From Candidatus Nanohaloarchaea archaeon (GTDB lineage Archaea; EX4484-52; GLR71), in contig DAOVVY010000004.1 of assembly GCA_030636885.1 (NCBI GenBank), positions 1 to 16,793 of the forward strand: 16,793 nt of DNA, given 5' to 3'. The notes below the pieces were generated by a model that searched no databases, was not told the origin of the DNA, and saw nothing but the letters and a program-made list of their open reading frames with translations. The position numbers were made by a program, and so were the translations under genes. Shown here piece after piece: positions 13,315-16,793 of the stretch (positions are counted from its first letter, which is position 1; each line of letters opens with the position of its first letter).

Positions 13315-14172
13315 ATGCCACTTGTTACTACTAAAAAAATTCTTTCAAAAGCCAACAAAGAAAATTACGCCGTCGGTGCATTCAACTTCACTAACATGGA
13401 AACTTTGCAGGCGATAATCTCAGCCGCACGAGAACTAAACTCACCAGTAATCGTACAATCAAGCGAAGGTACAATCAAATACATGGGTCTCGATTACATA
13501 ACGGCCATGGTCACATCTATCGCAAAAAAAGAAAAGATACCGATAGCACTCCACCTAGACCACGGTAGCACAGTCGAAATGACAAAAGACTGCATAAAGG
13601 CACGTTACACATCAGTCATGATTGACGGCTCCGCACTCAAATTAGAAGAAAACATAGCATTGACAAAAAAAGTAGTAGACCTTGCAAAAAAATCAAAAGT
13701 ATCAGTTGAGGCAGAACTAGGAAAACTGGGGATCATATCAGACTTCATAATGTCGACAGCTGACGCAAGCATGTTCTTGACCAACCCCGAAGAAGCAAAA
13801 CGATTTGTCAAAGAGACAAAAGTTGATGCTTTAGCGATAGCGATTGGCACAGCACACGGCCCTTTCAAAAACAAACCAAAACTTGCATTTGATCGAATTG
13901 AAGAGATAAAGGCACTACTTAAAATGCCACTTGTCATGCACGGCGCATCAGGCGTCCCTGACGACGACATAAAACGCGCAGTGAAAGCCGGCATCAACAA
14001 GATAAACATAAACACCGACATAAGGCAGGCCTTCAGCGCATCAATCAAGGATACATTTGCGAAGAAACCCGACACTTACAAGATTCGCGCATACCTCGAC
14101 CCTGCAAGGACAGCCGCAGAAGAAGTTGTCAAGAACAAGATTAGACTGTTCGGAAGCGTTGGCAAAGCTTGA
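13315..14172 (+). CDS. fba: Class II (zinc-dependent) fructose-bisphosphate aldolase
   Basis: Reversibly cleaves fructose 1,6-bisphosphate to dihydroxyacetone phosphate and glyceraldehyde 3-phosphate. The 285-residue TIM barrel has AVGAFNFTNMETLQAI near the start. IALHLDHGS follows, with Asp82 (catalytic) and His83 (zinc). Then come VEAELGKLG (Glu134), IGTAHGPFKNKPKL with His181, VMHGASGVPDDDI with His209, and the phosphate-binding KININTDIR. The three expected zinc histidines are therefore all present. The usual GGxED sequence after VEAELGxLG is replaced by GIISD, a departure from the family signature. Tagatose-bisphosphate aldolase and related class II enzymes share the fold, so the exact sugar is inferred. 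Class II aldolase is typical of bacteria and uncommon in archaea, so transfer at some time is possible. Its base composition looks richer in G and C than the unknown genes around it. Confidence 0.9.
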   Translation: MPLVTTKKILSKANKENYAVGAFNFTNMETLQAIISAARELNSPVIVQSSEGTIKYMGLDYITAMVTSIAKKEKIPIALHLDHGSTVEMTKDCIKARYTSVMIDGSALKLEENIALTKKVVDLAKKSKVSVEAELGKLGIISDFIMSTADASMFLTNPEEAKRFVKETKVDALAIAIGTAHGPFKNKPKLAFDRIEEIKALLKMPLVMHGASGVPDDDIKRAVKAGINKININTDIRQAFSASIKDTFAKKPDTYKIRAYLDPARTAAEEVVKNKIRLFGSVGKA

Positions 14173-14206
14173 ATCATAACTTGAACGTATTAACAAAGGA
14201 AATGTA

Positions 14207-14218
14207 TTTAAATATAAA
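14207..14218 (+). promoter_or_regulatory. TATA box of the 177-aa gene
   Basis: TTTAAATATAAA is centred about 21 nt before the ATG at 14234, which fits a leaderless or nearly leaderless transcript. Confidence 0.45.
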
Positions 14219-14233
14219 CCACAAAGATATAAT

Positions 14234-14767
14234 ATGTCCGAGATACCACAAGATTTGTACCATGAAATTCTAGATTCTTTAAACGCACAAAAATCTGAAA
14301 ACACAATACTTTTTAATCAACGCACAATAAAAAATAATGGCATAGATAAAAGATACGCATACTCAATGGGAAATGCAAATGAAGACATAATTGAATATTT
14401 CATGGTCAGTCCAAATACACCTTTGACAGACATACATAGTTTAAATGAATTCATGAATACTTTGTTACCTGATATAGAACCAACAATTAAAGAAAATGCA
14501 GAAACTTATTATCAAAAACAAAAAATACCTATTTTTAAGACCAAACAAAGGTTAAATATTGGAAAAATGATATTTAAACAAACATACCATACCCCCGCAA
14601 TAGATTCTGAAACAAATAAAGAAATAAAAATCCCAACTCATATCAAATGCATTATTGAACTATTTCCAAATAACAACTACTTATACTCTGGAAAATATGA
14701 ATGGAACCAAATAAAGAAATTATCTAACTTCGAAGAAAGATCAAATATACCCTGGCCATTAAAATAA
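14234..14767 (+). CDS. Unknown 177-aa protein, A-rich gene
   Basis: I do not recognise this protein. It is hydrophilic, rich in asparagine, lysine and isoleucine, and has no signal peptide or membrane segment. It begins with a helix (QDLYHEILDSLNAQ), followed by mixed segments and a C-terminal part with strand-like stretches (HIKCIIELFPNNNYLYSGKYEW). The gene is visibly more A-rich than the aldolase before it and the Elp3 gene after it, which may mark a fast-evolving or recently gained gene. It has its own TATA box. Its stop codon is one nucleotide from the stop codon of the convergent Elp3 gene, so there is no room between them for a terminator. Confidence 0.65.
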   Translation: MSEIPQDLYHEILDSLNAQKSENTILFNQRTIKNNGIDKRYAYSMGNANEDIIEYFMVSPNTPLTDIHSLNEFMNTLLPDIEPTIKENAETYYQKQKIPIFKTKQRLNIGKMIFKQTYHTPAIDSETNKEIKIPTHIKCIIELFPNNNYLYSGKYEWNQIKKLSNFEERSNIPWPLK

Positions 14768-14768
14768 T

Positions 14769-16337
14769 TCAAAGCTTTTTACTCATATAAGGCCCGTCAA
14801 GCGCATAACCCAACTTCTCATAATACTTTCTAGTACCGACAGCAGATATGACAACCATCTTCTTCTTGCCGTCAGCTCTGGCAATCTCTTCAGACCGCGC
14901 CATCAATTCACCACCCAACCCTTTATGTTGTATCGAAGTACCTTTCTCGCCGACAGGAACAACAGCGCCAACAACCTTGAGCTCGCGCACGATGGCCGTA
15001 TCCTTATCAATCTCAGGCCTGAAAGATCCAGAAGGATACCTCATCCTAAGATAACCCTCAAGGATACCTACTCCCTTATCTTCTTTAGAAATGAAAAATT
15101 CAACACCACCGGAGGCCTCATATTTATCCACATAAATCTTAAGATCAACAGACCTGATATTCTTCTTATAAAGACTATGCCCCGCTTCACGGCATCTGAT
15201 ACATTTACATTTAATACCGAGTTCATCACATTTTTTGGCCACAACCTCACGAAGGTTGCCCCAACTGGAACCAGACTCGATATTGTATGCTGGTATGTCC
15301 CTCTGCACCCGCATGATTCTGACATAAGACGGTACCACCGCTTTCATGCGCGCAATGACAGAGACAGCCTCTTCATTATCATAAGGTGTGTATTCACCCT
15401 TTTTCCACATGTCATACAATCTGGTGCCTTTAATTATCAATGTAGGATATATCTTTAGCATATCAGGTCTGAAGTCAGGATTTTCAAAAAGTTTTGAGAA
15501 CAGCTTGATATCTTCCTCAGCATCGACCAGAAGCCCAGGCATATAATGGTAACACACTTTATACCCTGCATCTTTGAGCTGCCGTGTAGACTCAATCACA
15601 TCTTTGACAGTATGCCCACGATTGACTTTCCTATAGATCTCATCAGACGTTGTCTGGACACCGAGCTCAACCCGCGTAGCGCCAAGCTCCAGAAACCTGT
15701 CTATCTGCTCACGTTTGGAGAAGTCAGGCCGGGTCTCAATCGTCAAGCCCACGCATCTGTGTTCGGATGTCTCATTAAGAACTTGCGCAGACTTAAGATC
15801 CGATGAATCCGAACCGTTCATCGCATCAAAGCATCGCTTTACAAACTCCTGCTGATATTCCCAGTCCTCAGATGGAAACGTACCGCCCATGATGATAAGT
15901 TCAACTTTGGAAGTCTTGTGACCGATTTCCCCCAGCTGGAACATACGATGCTCAACCTGCTTAAAAGGGTCATGCCCCATCCGTTCAGCGCGCATGGCCG
16001 CAGGTTCCTTGCCAGTATAACTGCGCGGTGCACCATTAAAATCAGGACAGTAGATGCAATTGCCCGGACACTTGCCAGGTCGACACATGACAGCAACGAC
16101 TGCAACACCAGAGATCGTACGTACCGGCTTGCGCACAAGGATACCTACATCTTTTTTCTCAGCCTCAGTCGCATACTCATATATCTTAGAATTACTTATT
16201 ATCCCTGAAAGTTTAGACTCCCTTGAAAGCTTTATCTTGGCTTTCCTGAGTGCGACCTTATCCTTAATCTTTCCGGAAAGGATATCATCTATTATCTTTC
16301 TGGCATCAACTTTAGTAATTTCTGGTGTATCTGACAT
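14769..16337 (-). CDS. elp3: Elp3: tRNA uridine-34 carboxymethyl-forming radical SAM acetyltransferase
   Basis: Modifies wobble uridine 34 of tRNA at position 5 using acetyl-CoA and a radical SAM domain. In archaea Elp3 is generally found without the other Elongator subunits. The 522-residue protein has the iron-sulfur cluster region MCRPGKCPGNCIYCP, with Cys90, Cys94 and Cys97 in the canonical CxxxCxxC spacing and Cys85 just before. Elp3 blocks follow: PRSYTGKEPAAMRAERMGHDP, KVELIIMGGTF, ETRPD, RVELGVQTTSDEIY and NRGHT. The C-terminal GNAT acetyltransferase domain shows QHKGLGGELMARSEEIA and ISAVGTRKYYEKLGYALDGPYM. Length and domain order are normal. The ATG at 16337 starts shortly after an AT-rich promoter-like region, with no ribosome site. 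The TrmB-like gene lies 50 nt upstream on the same strand. Confidence 0.96.
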   Translation of the reverse strand: MSDTPEITKVDARKIIDDILSGKIKDKVALRKAKIKLSRESKLSGIISNSKIYEYATEAEKKDVGILVRKPVRTISGVAVVAVMCRPGKCPGNCIYCPDFNGAPRSYTGKEPAAMRAERMGHDPFKQVEHRMFQLGEIGHKTSKVELIIMGGTFPSEDWEYQQEFVKRCFDAMNGSDSSDLKSAQVLNETSEHRCVGLTIETRPDFSKREQIDRFLELGATRVELGVQTTSDEIYRKVNRGHTVKDVIESTRQLKDAGYKVCYHYMPGLLVDAEEDIKLFSKLFENPDFRPDMLKIYPTLIIKGTRLYDMWKKGEYTPYDNEEAVSVIARMKAVVPSYVRIMRVQRDIPAYNIESGSSWGNLREVVAKKCDELGIKCKCIRCREAGHSLYKKNIRSVDLKIYVDKYEASGGVEFFISKEDKGVGILEGYLRMRYPSGSFRPEIDKDTAIVRELKVVGAVVPVGEKGTSIQHKGLGGELMARSEEIARADGKKKMVVISAVGTRKYYEKLGYALDGPYMSKKL

Positions 16338-16387
16338 GATAGATATAATAGAAAAGATAATTTTAAAAAAAGAAATTTAAAAAAAGA

Positions 16388-16793
16388 TCATTTAAGCTGT
16401 TTCCAGACCATCTCAAACACATTCTGTGCGAAATGTTCACTGAAATGATCACTTGCGCTCCAGAACGCTGTATCCTGAGTCTCATGCGTCTTAGAATCAT
16501 CAGTCAGACCGAAAACAACCTGTTTACCATCAACAACCATCATACGACCGGCCGGAAGCTTGTGCTCTGACGATTTAAGGTCACGGACCTCAGCAACATC
16601 AGAAAGTGCTTTTATCTCATCGGAATTATCAGAAGTCATAGGCGCTGCAATCCTTATGCTTATACCATTCTTGTTCGCTTTCTTGAAAAGATTGGAATGT
16701 GCATCCCAAAGTTTCTTAGCTCCTGATGCTGTAGTGATTATATCCACACTCTTTCCTGCAGCTTTAATCATGGTATTTGAATGCAGGTTCATA
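16388..16793 (-). CDS. TrmB-like transcriptional regulator, C-terminal part (5' end cut off by window edge)
   Basis: About 134 residues are visible, and the frame is open to the right edge. The segment resembles the C-terminal phospholipase-D-like effector domain of archaeal TrmB-family regulators. Signs are an opening helix before KSVDIITTASGAKKLWD, then KKANKNGISIRIAAPMT, a run of SDVAEVRDL, then GRMMVVDGKQVVFGLTDD, a conserved pair of strands. QDTAFWSASDHFSEHFAQNVFEMVWKQL closes it, in the usual pattern. The winged-helix DNA-binding half would lie outside the window, so the Met at 16792 is probably internal. TrmB proteins often sense sugars, but the DNA target and ligand are not shown here. 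It precedes Elp3 by 50 nt. Confidence 0.75.
   Translation of the reverse strand, partial: MNLHSNTMIKAAGKSVDIITTASGAKKLWDAHSNLFKKANKNGISIRIAAPMTSDNSDEIKALSDVAEVRDLKSSEHKLPAGRMMVVDGKQVVFGLTDDSKTHETQDTAFWSASDHFSEHFAQNVFEMVWKQLK

Noticed and set aside
13232..13417. 61-residue plus-strand ORF before and within the aldolase gene
   Set aside because: It overlaps the aldolase out of frame, its second half is a shadow of that gene, and the TATA box lies inside it.
14173..14233. Possible regulatory RNA between the aldolase gene and the next gene
   Set aside because: The spacer is only 61 nt and is accounted for by the TATA box at 14207-14218; no stable stem is visible.
1..16793. CRISPR array, insertion sequence, tRNA or rRNA
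   Set aside because: I saw no spaced direct repeats, no transposase or integrase motifs, no terminal inverted repeats and no cloverleaf or rRNA-like sequence. The GTTCGAA at about 6080 resembles a T-loop, but the rest of a tRNA is absent.

Overview
The window is a gene-dense, AT-rich piece of an archaeal chromosome. The archaeal assignment rests on clear genes for TATA-binding protein, aIF2-gamma, an LSm protein, ribosomal proteins eL15 and eS6, an Nre-type DNA repair protein, archaeal-type Elp3 and a TrmB-like regulator. It is also supported by promoters with a TATA octamer about 25 nt before either the start codon or a short leader. The small, tightly packed genes, a bacterial-looking class II aldolase and several orphan small proteins would suit a DPANN-type lineage, but I cannot prove the lineage from this window. 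I see no mobile element, CRISPR array, rRNA or tRNA.

Layout, left to right. 1-1020: a TatD-family nuclease (cut by the left edge) diverges from a one-OB-fold single-stranded DNA-binding protein. 1140-3324: aIF2-gamma on the minus strand diverges from an LSm-TBP pair on the plus strand, across a promoter region with three copies of the palindrome TTTATAAA. 3345-5002: nre and a small unknown gene upstream of it, probably one minus-strand transcript. 5012-5305: gene-poor. 5306-5812: an unknown 168-aa protein with a PepSY-like C-terminal end. 5946-7094: a ribosomal operon, eL15 then eS6, preceded by a leader with a possible 31-codon leaderless ORF and several hairpins. 7167-8321: a TraB/PrgY-family membrane protein. 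8287-9273: two tandem paralogous small genes of unknown function; the first overlaps the 3' end of the TraB gene. 9360-11702: phosphoenolpyruvate synthase. 11810-13142: two more unknown genes. 13315-14172: class II fructose-bisphosphate aldolase. 14234-14767: an unknown A-rich gene. 14769-16337: Elp3. 16388-16793: C-terminal half of a TrmB-like regulator, cut by the right edge.

The functional themes are information processing (transcription, translation, tRNA wobble modification, DNA repair) and gluconeogenic carbon flow (PEP synthase plus aldolase). Two kinds of translation start are visible. Genes inside transcripts or with leaders carry a GGTGA/GGTGG motif 5-6 nt before the start (eL15, eS6, the nre partner, the SSB). 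Many single genes appear leaderless, with the TATA box about 21-30 nt before the ATG. No obvious new defence or mobile system is present. The observations most worth a second look are the eL15-eS6 leader, the start codon of the SSB gene, the paralogous gene pair and the modified active-site loop of the aldolase.
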